A stretch of DNA of 64,000 nt, taken from contig NZ_AP028634.1 of assembly GCF_033097485.1 (NCBI RefSeq), positions 1 to 64,000 of the forward strand, written 5' to 3'. The stretch comes from Pyrofollis japonicus (GTDB lineage Archaea; Thermoproteota; Thermoprotei_A; Sulfolobales; Pyrodictiaceae). Below are positions 45,301-53,219 of this stretch, piece by piece. Under the pieces are notes generated by a model, which worked only from the letters and a program-made list of their open reading frames with translations, did not search any database and was not told the DNA's origin. Each line of letters begins with the position of its first letter. Position 1 is the stretch's first letter. Position numbers and translations under genes: made by a program.

Positions 45301-46482
45301 TTAGCTGAGTGCTAGTAGGCTCTCTACTAGTTTCTCCTTATCGGTGTTGCTTATTGTTTTACCGATCTCCGCTAGGCTCTCTATAGCGGATAGTGTCCTC
45401 TCATTGAACATTAGCCTTATTGCTTCGCCCGGGCTGAGTCCTCTCGTCTGCATATAGAACACTACGTCTCTTGGGACGCGATATTGTGCTGCATGGTGGC
45501 TTGCGGCTTCGACTTGGCCAGTATTTATCTCCATTAGGGGCATTGTGTACGCCTTGGCTCGTTCTCCCAGTATCAGTACCTCTGCGTCGAAGTGTGCAGC
45601 GCTGTCCTCGGCTTGTTCCCTTATTGTTGAGACTCCCCTCGCTGATACAAATGACTCGTCGAGGGCGTACCCGAATAGTTCTACGTTGCTCCTGCTTTCT
45701 CTTCCATCGTGGAAGGTATTCGCTATATAGTCTATGCGCTCATTGTTTCTCCCCACGGCTATGCCTCTGTGAACGTACTCTGCGTGTTGCTGTAGAAGGG
45801 TTTCCTCCTCGATCCGGTGCATTGCTGAGGCGCGGTAGAGCGATGCTGAGACAAGCCTTGCTCTCGGCGCTATGCTTCTACGCGAAATTATTGCTAGCAC
45901 GCTGCTCTTCGTCGGCCTTGCAACAGATAATAGTTCCAGCGATGAAGACTCCTCTATGAAGGTCTCCATTACTACTGAGCCGTGGTACGGGCCAGCTATC
46001 TCTACGAGGAGCGATGCCTTTGTTCTCGCGGGGACGTGTATGACGAGGTGCGTGCTGCTCCAGCCGCTGCCTGGCCTACCACATACTCCTACGCGGTAGA
46101 CCCCCGGCTCCTTGACAGCGACTATGTATGGTTCTTCGAGCCTGGCATAGTGTGCTGCGGTCAACTTGTTCTCGTCCATCGCTACAAGCCTCCCAAATAG
46201 CCGTCTATGCTCTCCGGCTGCCTCGTTGAGACGGTAAACCGCTATGCCTTCCTTGGGCTCGCTGCTCTGGACCCCGTTGCAGCCTATAAGTGCGTCGTAA
46301 CCCTGTAGGATGAGGCTATAGTTCTCCGATGCCGTGCTGTACTCTCCCCGCAATACTTTTTCAAAGACGCTCCAGTCAGTGTAGTGCCTCGTGGTCGGGG
46401 AGTCGGCTATGTGTTGCCAGGGAAGCTTATCAACGAGCTCCTCTAGGTAGTCGTGGCGAGGTATCTGCGTACTTGTTTGCAA
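45301..46482 (-). CDS. sufD: SufD-like Fe-S assembly scaffold subunit
   Basis: A 393-residue beta-helix protein of the SufB/SufD family. The C-terminal core VEAASHHAAQYRVPRDVVFYMQTRGL matches the SufD/SufB signature region (SH-x-A then FY-M-x-R-G-L). It has the acidic DAEVLILGERAKAYTMP and shorter N-terminus typical of SufD. It pairs with SufB and SufC to build [4Fe-4S] clusters from cysteine-derived sulfur. It is the last gene of sufCBD (22-base gap after sufB). The cysteine desulfurase SufS/SufE genes are not nearby. Confidence 0.88.
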   Translation of the reverse strand: MQTSTQIPRHDYLEELVDKLPWQHIADSPTTRHYTDWSVFEKVLRGEYSTASENYSLILQGYDALIGCNGVQSSEPKEGIAVYRLNEAAGEHRRLFGRLVAMDENKLTAAHYARLEEPYIVAVKEPGVYRVGVCGRPGSGWSSTHLVIHVPARTKASLLVEIAGPYHGSVVMETFIEESSSLELLSVARPTKSSVLAIISRRSIAPRARLVSASLYRASAMHRIEEETLLQQHAEYVHRGIAVGRNNERIDYIANTFHDGRESRSNVELFGYALDESFVSARGVSTIREQAEDSAAHFDAEVLILGERAKAYTMPLMEINTGQVEAASHHAAQYRVPRDVVFYMQTRGLSPGEAIRLMFNERTLSAIESLAEIGKTISNTDKEKLVESLLALS

Positions 46483-46504
46483 TTCCTGGTCGCCTCCGAG
46501 GGGG

Positions 46505-47932
46505 TTAGCCTACTGCTCCTAGCTCGCTAAACTCTAGCTCGATTACCTTGGACAAGATGCTCGCAGTTTCTAGCGGCAAGTGTCCTAGAACGCTCTTGAT
46601 GAAGCCGAGCACTATGAGTGCCTTGGCCTCTCCCTCGGTCAAGCCCCTGCTCGCCATGTAGAATAGCTGCTCCTCGCTGAGTCTGCCAACGCTTGCCTCG
46701 TGGCTGACCTCGGCTGTTGGCTCGTCTACCTCGTTTCTTGGATATGTATATGCCTTGCTCTTCTTGTCCAGGACGAGGCTGTCGCACTGTACGTGGCTGA
46801 AGCTGTTCTTTGCTCCACGGTTGATGCGGACAAGTCCACGGTATATTGAGAGGCCGCCGTTGCTCGAAATGCTCTTAGACACTATGTGGCTCTTCGTGTC
46901 CGGGGCGGCGTGTATAGCCTTGCCGCCGGTATCTTTTATGTAGGGTCCATTTGCTATCGCTACTGACACGTTCCTGGTTGAGGCGCCGCGGCCTTTTAGC
47001 ACTGTTGATGGATACGTGTAGGTTATCCTGCTGCCAATGCTTCCTTCCAGCCACTCGACATAGGCGTTCTCCTCGGCTATGGCTCTCTTGTTGTTAAAGT
47101 TAATTATGTCTCTGCTCCAGTTCTGAATCGTGTAGAAGTGTACCCGTGACCCCTTGTGCGCATATATCTCGACCATGCCGTCGTGGAAGCTGAAACGCTT
47201 AAGCATCGGAGCAGCACAGCCCTCTATGAACTCGATATAGCTGTTTTCACCTGCTATCAGCAGCGTGTGCTCGAATTGGCCCTCAAGCTCGCTGCCGATG
47301 AAGAAGAACGCCTCTATCGGCTGTCTCAGCTTAACTCCCGGAGGTACGTATACAAACGCGCCGCCGCTCCATAGCGCATGATGTAGTGCAGCAAACTTGT
47401 GATCCGCTGGGGGGAAGACTCGGCCAAAGTACTGTTTAACTAGGTCGGGGTACTTCCTCATAGCCTCCTCCATTGGTAGCAGTATTACGCCCTTCTCCTG
47501 GAGCTCCTTCTTCACAACGTTGAGCACTGCCTCGCTATCAAATACAGCAGTCATCCCCGATAGGGCCTTTGCCTCTGCCTCCGGCAGCCCGAGCCTGGAA
47601 TAGTAGTCGCGTATCCACTGTGGAAGCTCCTCCCAAGTCTCTGCGGGTTCTGCCTCGGGCTTAACGTAGGCAGCTATCTCGTCTAGATCTATCTCCTCTA
47701 TCCCGAGAACCCAGTTGGGCATCGGAAGCTTATAGAAGAGCTCAAGGGCTCTTAGCCGGAACCTCCTCATCCAGTCAGGCTCCTTCTTGATCCTAGATAT
47801 CTCCTCTACGAGGCCCCTCTCTATTCTACCCCTTATCTCTATCTCCTTGGGATACGGCTTCTGGAACCCGAGTATGTTCTCAATACCGCTTCCCAGAACA
47901 TCTTTCAGGGGAGAAGCCTTAACAGCCGCCAA
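46505..47932 (-). CDS. sufB: SufB Fe-S assembly scaffold subunit
   Basis: A 475-residue protein with the full SufB profile: PAETWEELPQWIRDYYSRLG near the front, FVYVPPGVKLRQPIEAFFFI, the beta-helix EGCAAP, and the C-terminal NSFSHVQCDSLVLDKKSKAY with the conserved cysteine near residue 405 implicated in cluster assembly, followed by SHEASVGRLSEEQLFYMASRGL. It is the scaffold for de novo [4Fe-4S] cluster formation. The gene sits between sufC (18-base gap) and sufD (22 bases). Confidence 0.95.
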   Translation of the reverse strand: MAAVKASPLKDVLGSGIENILGFQKPYPKEIEIRGRIERGLVEEISRIKKEPDWMRRFRLRALELFYKLPMPNWVLGIEEIDLDEIAAYVKPEAEPAETWEELPQWIRDYYSRLGLPEAEAKALSGMTAVFDSEAVLNVVKKELQEKGVILLPMEEAMRKYPDLVKQYFGRVFPPADHKFAALHHALWSGGAFVYVPPGVKLRQPIEAFFFIGSELEGQFEHTLLIAGENSYIEFIEGCAAPMLKRFSFHDGMVEIYAHKGSRVHFYTIQNWSRDIINFNNKRAIAEENAYVEWLEGSIGSRITYTYPSTVLKGRGASTRNVSVAIANGPYIKDTGGKAIHAAPDTKSHIVSKSISSNGGLSIYRGLVRINRGAKNSFSHVQCDSLVLDKKSKAYTYPRNEVDEPTAEVSHEASVGRLSEEQLFYMASRGLTEGEAKALIVLGFIKSVLGHLPLETASILSKVIELEFSELGAVG

Positions 47933-47950
47933 ACCGGGATCGCCTCACAA

Positions 47951-48700
47951 CTAGTTCTTCATGTAGGGCGCGTATCCGTGCTCCTCGATGTGTTTCGCGA
48001 GCTCGGGTCCACCCTCGTCGACGACCCTTCCGCTAACCATGATGGCGACTTTGTCGGGTTCAACGAACTGGAGAATACGCGCATAGTGAGTGATCACGAG
48101 CACGCCAACACCTCTATCGAGCAGCATCTGAATAGCCTTCGCCACAACCCTTACACCGTCGACGTCGAGGCCGCTGTCAGGCTCATCAAGTATAACGTAT
48201 CGTGGATCGAGAACCAGTATCTGGAGCATCTCGGCCCTCTTTCGCTCGCCGCCGCTGAAGCCTACATTGACTTCTCTCTGAAGATGCTCGTCGCGCAAGC
48301 CGAGCATAGACGCATAGTTCTTTACGAGCTTGATCATCTCGGGCCTCGGGGTCCCTATCAGCTTGTCCTCAACATCCTTGACCCGGTTATACGCTGCTGC
48401 AACAAAGTTGAGGAAACGGACCCCCGGGATCTCCGGCGGGCTCTGGAAGCCCAGCATGAGCCCTCTGCGCGCCCTCTCATACGTAGGTAGACCGGTTATG
48501 TCCTCACCGTCGAGCAGAATCCTTCCATCCCGGACAACGTAGGACGGGTGACCCATGATCGTATAGGCGAGCGTGGTCTTACCACTGCCATTCGGCCCCA
48601 TGAGGGCCACTAGGCTGGCTCTAGGTATGCTGAGGCTCACCTTCTGAAGCACAGTCTTGGACTCGGGTCCTCCCGTGACGCCTCTAACCTCGAGGCTCAC
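47951..48700 (-). CDS. sufC: SufC ABC-type ATPase of Fe-S assembly
   Basis: A 249-residue ATPase energising the SufBD scaffold. Walker A LMGPNGSGKTTLAY at about residues 33-46, signature GFSGGERKRAEMLQ, Walker B YVILDEPDSGLDVDGV, and the switch ITHYARIL. The FSGGERKR signature and GLMLGFQSPPEIPGV segment are SufC hallmarks distinct from transport ABC proteins. It is the first gene of sufCBD; start GTG at 48698-48700. A pair of CCAGTTAA direct repeats lies just upstream and may be an operator. Confidence 0.95.
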   Translation of the reverse strand: MSLEVRGVTGGPESKTVLQKVSLSIPRASLVALMGPNGSGKTTLAYTIMGHPSYVVRDGRILLDGEDITGLPTYERARRGLMLGFQSPPEIPGVRFLNFVAAAYNRVKDVEDKLIGTPRPEMIKLVKNYASMLGLRDEHLQREVNVGFSGGERKRAEMLQILVLDPRYVILDEPDSGLDVDGVRVVAKAIQMLLDRGVGVLVITHYARILQFVEPDKVAIMVSGRVVDEGGPELAKHIEEHGYAPYMKN

Positions 48701-49034
48701 CTTCTTTAACCCCAGTTAATTTTGACACCAGTTAAAGAATATGAACACCATACGCTATTAAGCATTATGCTAGAAGCACAGCAGCCTAAGCATTAGCATC
48801 CACGACGACATAGATAGCTATAAGATAACAAGAACCATGTTTTGCAGCCGGTCAGTGAACAACCGAGCCCCCGTATAAGGGGCAACAAGACTTTAGCAAC
48901 ATAACAGCCATTGCACAAGCTCTAGAAGGCAAACATGGAGACAAGGCGTGTAGCTACAGGGCCAGGCGAAATAGACGGTAGATGTCGGAAACATGGCCTA
49001 GTCTACATTCTAACATAGCGTGCCTTGGATGGCG
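48701..49034. other. Intergenic region between sufC and phosphoesterase
   Basis: About 330 bases with no convincing gene. It contains the sufC promoter zone with the direct repeats at the left end. A 27-codon frame at 48934-49017 has no support. The remaining sequence has no visible tRNA, repeat or inverted repeat of note. Confidence 0.4.
48712..48735. promoter_or_regulatory. Direct CCAGTTAA repeats before sufC
   Basis: Two exact 8-base copies (48712-48719 and 48728-48735), start-to-start spacing 16 bases, lie 12-36 bases upstream of the sufC start, where the TATA box and transcription start would be. On the sense strand each reads TTAACTGG, and the distal copy may overlap the TATA box. A regulator site is possible but unproven. 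Confidence 0.35.
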
Positions 49035-49805
49035 CTATATCTGGATCTCTGCTAACAAATCCTCCAATAGTTCTAGCTCGGGGAACTCTAGGACTCCTAG
49101 CTCCTCGGCCAGTACGTATGGCTTGATTTTTCGCAGATCTATTTCCTCCCTGAGTATGGGGGAGAGGTAGGTCTCAGGGCTAAGGCTGACCGTTGTTCCG
49201 GTCTGGTACTGGCCCACGGCTGGTAAGACGACTAGGTTGGCTCCAAGCCTGGGGTAGGGTGCTACCAGGAATGCTGGGAGCTTGGCGACGTAGCCTAGCT
49301 TGTCGCGGAGCCTGAGGCTAGGGTGCTCGTGCCCCATGATGACTACTTCTACTGGTCCTGGGTAGTTTCCTTGCGGCTTCTTGTGCCCGTGGATAATGAG
49401 TACTCCTTTCTCGTAAAGCTCGTTAACGATCTCCACCCCATAGTCCTTGGCTACAAGCGACAAGTAGTTATCATGGTTACCGCGCACAACGGTAACCCTT
49501 ACACCGCGCTCCTTTACAAGGTAGCTGAAGACCCGGCTCAGCTCTTCGCGCTCGCTGCGCAGCAGTCGCGAAAAACAATGCTTGACATCACCAGCGAAAA
49601 TCACCCAGTCTGCCCCGGTCTCGTCAAGAGCCCTGCCCAGAACCTCTAGCGTCCTCGCAAGCTGGATCCTGGGGACGAAGAAGCCCTGCCTAGCAGCCTC
49701 CTCCTCGAACCCCAGATGAGTATCAGCAATGACCACTGCCCTTAGTCTGCGAACATGGATAGCAGGTATACTACCGATAGCCTCGACGCCGGGCAGTAGC
49801 TCCAA
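49035..49805 (-). CDS. ICC-like metallophosphoesterase (COG1407)
   Basis: A 256-residue calcineurin-like phosphoesterase. All five metal motifs are present: IADTHLGFE, AGDVKHCF, VRGNHDNYL, IIHGHKKP and IMGHEHPS. The DTHLGFE..A...G variant and the length are typical of the archaeal/bacterial COG1407 (ICC-like) branch, which resembles DNA ligase-associated phosphoesterases of unknown substrate. No ligase or helicase partner lies next to it in this window. The gene is divergent to the HEPN/MNT module at 49977. Confidence 0.85.
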   Translation of the reverse strand: MELLPGVEAIGSIPAIHVRRLRAVVIADTHLGFEEEAARQGFFVPRIQLARTLEVLGRALDETGADWVIFAGDVKHCFSRLLRSEREELSRVFSYLVKERGVRVTVVRGNHDNYLSLVAKDYGVEIVNELYEKGVLIIHGHKKPQGNYPGPVEVVIMGHEHPSLRLRDKLGYVAKLPAFLVAPYPRLGANLVVLPAVGQYQTGTTVSLSPETYLSPILREEIDLRKIKPYVLAEELGVLEFPELELLEDLLAEIQI

Positions 49806-49976
49806 CGACTATGCACCCTTGGCAGCCCTACCGGTATTACTCCCAGATACGAGCTACACACTAGTTAATATTACCCTTCTAGCATATGTGGCTTAGAAAG
49901 GAGAACCAGTAGTCCTATAGAGTGCTTTTCCGCGTCTTACAATTGCTTTACGATACTCGTTAACGGATTCCATTCG

Positions 49977-50438
49977 GTGAATAGATTGAACAGCGAACTT
50001 GTTCGTGCTCTTTGGAGGAGGTCAGAGATATATCTTCGTGAAGCAAGAAGGCTCTATGAGGAAGGCTACTACGATGTAGCCCTTGTTATGGCTGAGCAAG
50101 CTGTACAGCTTGGAATAAAAGCTGTCTATAGCCGTGTTCTAGGCTACGCCCCCAGGGGTCATAGCTTGCGCAGGCTTCTAGGCTACTTGGCATCGGTTCT
50201 CGAGGAGAACGAGCAGCACGGCGAAGCGAGGGCTATACGTGACTTCGTGGTAGAGTATCGCGATGTGCTAGTATTGCTTGAGGACGCCTATACTGAGGGA
50301 AGATACGCTTTGCCCGGCTACACTAGAACCGAGGCTGAGAGAGGGATAACTGTTGCTGAAAAACTACTAAGCCTTCTCAAGCAGATGTTTCTGAGCGGAG
50401 AAGAGGTTGGCAAAGAAGATAGACGTACTGATGGCTAA
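49977..50438 (+). CDS. HEPN domain protein (toxin of intact HEPN/MNT module)
   Basis: An intact HEPN (PF05168-like) protein of 153 residues starting at GTG. The pattern YYDVALVMAEQAVQLGIKAV..GHSLRRLLGYL and LEDAYTEGRYALPGYTRTEA is that of the COG2250-like HEPN branch. HEPN proteins are usually RNases that cleave tRNA or mRNA in stress and defence, neutralised by the adjacent MNT protein. No clear R-x4-6-H motif is seen in the usual place, so RNase activity is uncertain. The MNT gene overlaps its stop by 8 bases. It is the only undisturbed HEPN with a canonical MNT of the three modules in this window. Confidence 0.82.
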   Translation: MNRLNSELVRALWRRSEIYLREARRLYEEGYYDVALVMAEQAVQLGIKAVYSRVLGYAPRGHSLRRLLGYLASVLEENEQHGEARAIRDFVVEYRDVLVLLEDAYTEGRYALPGYTRTEAERGITVAEKLLSLLKQMFLSGEEVGKEDRRTDG

Positions 50439-50769
50439 GTGGTTCTTCGAGCTACGCGATACATGGCGCCAAGCTGCACAAATAGTTGCGCGCGCAGCTA
50501 AGGCCCTATATCCTGAGGCAAAGGTCTACGTAATAGGTAGTGTCGCCGAGGACAGGTTCACCGCCATAAGCGACCTAGACATACTTGTCGTTTTACCATA
50601 TGATCCGGATCCGAGAGAGAGGCTAAGAATAAAGATAAGCATAATGAGGCGGGCATTTGACGAGGGTCTCCCACTACATTATCCGGTAGACCTGCACATC
50701 GCGGGGCCTAAGAGGCTACAAGAATATCGGAAATACGTTAAGAGAATGATAAGAATAGACGACGCGTAG
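50431..50769 (+). CDS. MNT-type nucleotidyltransferase (antitoxin of intact module)
   Basis: A 112-residue minimal nucleotidyltransferase. VYVIGSVAEDRFTAISDLDILVV gives the full GS...SDxD active site that binds Mg-ATP; the partner HEPN is expected to be AMPylated. Preferred start ATG at 50431, overlapping the HEPN stop by 8 bases, the same geometry as the pair at 39263. Compared with the 39263 paralogue (VYVIGGAAED) and the decayed copy (VYVIGSVAEDNYIAASDLDL), this one keeps every catalytic residue. It ends at 50769, 87 bases before the CPBP protease gene. Confidence 0.82.
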   Translation: MAKWFFELRDTWRQAAQIVARAAKALYPEAKVYVIGSVAEDRFTAISDLDILVVLPYDPDPRERLRIKISIMRRAFDEGLPLHYPVDLHIAGPKRLQEYRKYVKRMIRIDDA

Positions 50770-50856
50770 CTACTAAGACTCATTGAAGCAAAATAATCGT
50801 GATACCGATTTAGGGCAACTATAAAAGCGGTTCTGCCCGTGTTGGCCTAGTGGAGG

Positions 50857-51528
50857 TTGTTCCTGCTCTTGTTAATAGCCCTTCTAGTCGGCATAGGTAT
50901 ATGGTTCCTTGTATTCATTACTGGCTCTGTTGTTGGTGCAGTTGTTTCTCAGAGAGTTCGCGAGCGCAGAGCTATTGTCGCTGGGGCTGCGACACAGATA
51001 GTATTCATAGCTATGAGCCTTGGCGTGGCACCTCTCGCCTTTAAAGACTATTTGATAGGCTTGGGCCTGGTCGGCACAGCTTACGAGCACGTTGTGAGCG
51101 CTCTCATAGTCTCAGTGGTTGCCGCTCTCGCATTGATGGGTCTGCAGCTAGTGACTAGCATCGACTACGAGCCGCCGTTTGCTCCTAGGAGTCTCTGCGA
51201 AATAATCTGCATAGCGGGCATCCTGGCACCGCTTGGTGAGGAGACATTGTTCCGCGGCCTCCTAGAAGGCTACCTACTGCTTCACACTGGGCTATGGATC
51301 GCGGTAGTTACGTCTGCTATACTCTTCTCCCTCATACACATAGCACCGTTCAAGGATGCCCCGAGGAGCTACTTAGCGATAATATTGCTTACAGCCCTCA
51401 TAGTGGGTCTCATAGCGGGATACTATAGAGCCGTCAGCGGCTCCCTGGCACCAGCGATAACCACGCACTCGGTCTTCAACATCATAGGGGCCGCTGGCTA
51501 TAAGATAAGCAAGCGTGCCAACCCATAG
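50857..51528 (+). CDS. CPBP family intramembrane metalloprotease
   Basis: A 223-residue membrane protein of the CAAX/CPBP (Abi) family. The catalytic EETLFRG motif lies in a transmembrane helix near residue 128, followed by SLIHIAPF and HSVFN, giving the E-E, H and H/N ligands of this metalloprotease type. Relatives process prenylated proteins, bacteriocins or lipid-linked substrates; substrate unknown. It is placed between the intact and decayed HEPN/MNT modules and has its own TTG start. Whether it is part of a defence or toxin-immunity neighbourhood is speculative. Confidence 0.8.
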   Translation: MFLLLLIALLVGIGIWFLVFITGSVVGAVVSQRVRERRAIVAGAATQIVFIAMSLGVAPLAFKDYLIGLGLVGTAYEHVVSALIVSVVAALALMGLQLVTSIDYEPPFAPRSLCEIICIAGILAPLGEETLFRGLLEGYLLLHTGLWIAVVTSAILFSLIHIAPFKDAPRSYLAIILLTALIVGLIAGYYRAVSGSLAPAITTHSVFNIIGAAGYKISKRANP

Positions 51529-51598
51529 GTGTAGTTCACAGCCTCCTACCCTTAGTGGGAGCAAGCACTAGGACCCTATACGGGGGTGCCTAGAGACT

Positions 51599-52070
51599 GT
51601 GAGCCACATAGACGAATACAAGGTAATGGTCACTCGGAGCAAGGGGTTCCTAGACCTCGCCAGGGAGGCCTACCGTAGGAAGCAGTACGATTTGGCGGTC
51701 TTCCTGGCCGAGCAAGCAGTACAGTTAAGGATAAAGGCGGCACTACTGCGCATCGCGGGCTATTATCCAAGAGTTCACGGAATCAGACTGCTTCTCGGAG
51801 AACCTTCAAAGACCGTTGGAGACAAGGCTGGTGATAAAATAAAGCAGTTTATCGCGGAGAAACGCTCACTCCTATCAGAACTAGAAGGACGCCTACCTCG
51901 TTGCAAGGTATGCTCCTAAACAGTACACGCGCGAGGACGCTGAAGACCTTATAGCAGTGGCCGAGGAGGTAATAGGCCTAGTGAAGGAGATAGAGAGGAG
52001 CGAGAACGGTGAGCCTCCTAGTAGAGAGCAAGGATGCTACGTGAGTGGAGAAAATAGATACCGAGGGTAA
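51599..52070 (+). pseudogene. HEPN domain gene disrupted by a frameshift
   Basis: The GTG-started first frame (51599-51919) covers the HEPN N-terminal half: YDLAVFLAEQAVQLRIKAAL, then YPRVHGIRLLLG. The C-terminal half continues from about 51888 in another frame (DAYLVARYAPKQYTREDAED), matching LEDAYTEGRYALPGYTRTEA of the intact paralogue at 49977. One surplus G at the GAAGGAC run (about 51885-51889) accounts for the break. The second frame runs to TAA at 52068-52070 through about 20 residues that do not resemble HEPN. This is the most decayed of the three modules, since its MNT is also broken. Confidence 0.8.
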
Positions 52071-52339
52071 TAGATGCAATCAAGCAGCTATACCTCGATT
52101 GCAGAGGTCTATGTTATTGGGAGCGTTGCAGAGGACAATTATATTGCGGCGAGCGACCTAGACTTACTAATAGTCACCAATAGTCCTCCCCAGACGCCAC
52201 GCGAAGAGGCAGAGGCTAAGACAAGGATAGAGGAGCTGGCAAACCTGCCCATTCATCATCCGCTTGAGATACACTTTGCTGGCAGAATAGAGAAGGAAAA
52301 TGGCTCAAGAGGTCAAGGAAGGCCATAAGGCTGGCCTAG
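52034..52339 (+). pseudogene. MNT-type nucleotidyltransferase remnant, three or more lesions
   Basis: Pieces of an MNT gene in several frames. ATG 52034 gives MLREWRK, a TAG (52055-52057), then IPRVIDAIKQLYLD, which together align with the start of the intact copy (LRDTWRQAAQIVARAAKALY). A frameshift near 52090-52100 follows, then EVYVIGSVAEDNYIAASDLD and LLIV, up to LEIHFAG. Another frameshift near 52290 leads to WLKRSRKAIRLA before TAG 52337-52339. At least two frameshifts plus one stop make it non-coding. The active-site segment itself (GSVAED...SDLD) is still legible. Confidence 0.8.
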
Positions 52340-52380
52340 GCGTTCTCCCGGAATAGGGAGGAGGCTTTCAGCCCTATTGT

Positions 52381-52471
52381 TGGCCGCGGGGGAACCCGCC
52401 ACTCATCCCCAGGGCCCCGAGGGCTCGCGGGGCATGGTCGTTGGCGGAGCGGGGGCGAGACCCGCGGCCCC
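52381..52471 (+). ncRNA. Candidate GC-rich structured RNA
   Basis: A very GC-rich segment of about 90 bases between the decayed MNT gene and the convergent 52565 gene. An exact 9-base pairing, GGCCGCGGG (52382-52390) with CCCGCGGCC (52461-52469), closes a domain. Inside, CCGCCA (52396-52401) pairs with TGGCGG (52442-52447), then CCCC (52407-52410) can pair with GGGG (52439-52432 side), and GCCC/GGGC forms a small hairpin. The internal loop has G-A rich sides (GGAA and CGAGA), as in kink-turns. I cannot assign a family: no tRNA, SRP or RNase P motif. Strand is a guess. Confidence 0.45.
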
Positions 52472-52564
52472 AAGTAGCCATAGAGTTATTACTAGCTCAA
52501 TATGAGTTGCCCTCATCTATATTCTGCGGCGAGGACCAAGGCGAGAGAATTTCAATTACGTTAT

Positions 52565-53149
52565 TTATTTTTGCCCTCTTCTTTTAAATTCTCTTAATAG
52601 CTCTTGTAATGCTTGTTCGTGCTCTTTACTCCATCTTCCTCTATGCTCTAGCTCAGGCTTTACGTATCTTTCTATAAGCTCTACCAGTTTGTCTAACAGC
52701 ATCGCGATGTCTCTTGCCGCTTCTATGCGGCTACGGTATTTGCTCAGCTCTGTGTCAGGATCCGGGCCGTGATACTGGTAGTCGTGGAGGTCAAGCGCGG
52801 TGCTTGTGAGGTGCGCATAGTAGGGTATGTGTTTCTCTATTAGTTGGCCGAGTGCTTTGAGTCGGGTGGTTGGTATACGTGTTAGTGCTTTCTCCTTTAC
52901 CCCCTTGGCCTCCTTCTCGGGTGGCTCCTTTGTTATCTCATCCTGGAAGAGGGCTAGTATTGTAGCGGTTAGTGCTTGCCACGCCTGGAAGGCTTTGCTG
53001 GCTGCGTTTCTCGTGTAGCCTTGCTCTAGAAATCTTAGGGCGAGGAGGGACTCTAGTAGTGCTTCAAGGGTTCGTGCAGAAGCATAGGCTGCTAGGTCTC
53101 TCCTAGGCTTGGGTAATGGCTTCTCTAATAGCTCTGTGTTGGCAGTCAT
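52565..53149 (-). CDS. PaREP1-like HEPN-superfamily helical protein
   Basis: A 194-residue all-helical protein. The block RNAASKAFQAWQALTATIL, and later STALDLHDYQYHGPDPDTEL and AARDIAMLLDKLVELI, resembles the PaREP1 family common in crenarchaea and related to HEPN. PaREP1 proteins occur as multi-copy families, often in mobile or defence-prone regions. No R-x4-6-H motif is apparent. It could be a toxin-like gene without a partner, or a stand-alone family protein. It is near the HEPN/MNT remnant. Confidence 0.55.
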   Translation of the reverse strand: MTANTELLEKPLPKPRRDLAAYASARTLEALLESLLALRFLEQGYTRNAASKAFQAWQALTATILALFQDEITKEPPEKEAKGVKEKALTRIPTTRLKALGQLIEKHIPYYAHLTSTALDLHDYQYHGPDPDTELSKYRSRIEAARDIAMLLDKLVELIERYVKPELEHRGRWSKEHEQALQELLREFKRRGQK

Positions 53150-53219
53150 CTCTTTCCCGCTTACCTTAACACCTAGATCTACTAGTTAATGCTCTGTGGC
53201 CCATAGTTGGGCCTACTCC

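Noticed and set aside
48934..49017. 27-codon ATG frame in the sufC-phosphoesterase gap
   Set aside because: Very short, no ribosome site, no family.
52381..52471. SRP RNA or RNase P RNA at the GC-rich segment
   Set aside because: The segment is too short and lacks the conserved GGAA/GCAGCC helix-8 pattern or the RNase P core motifs.
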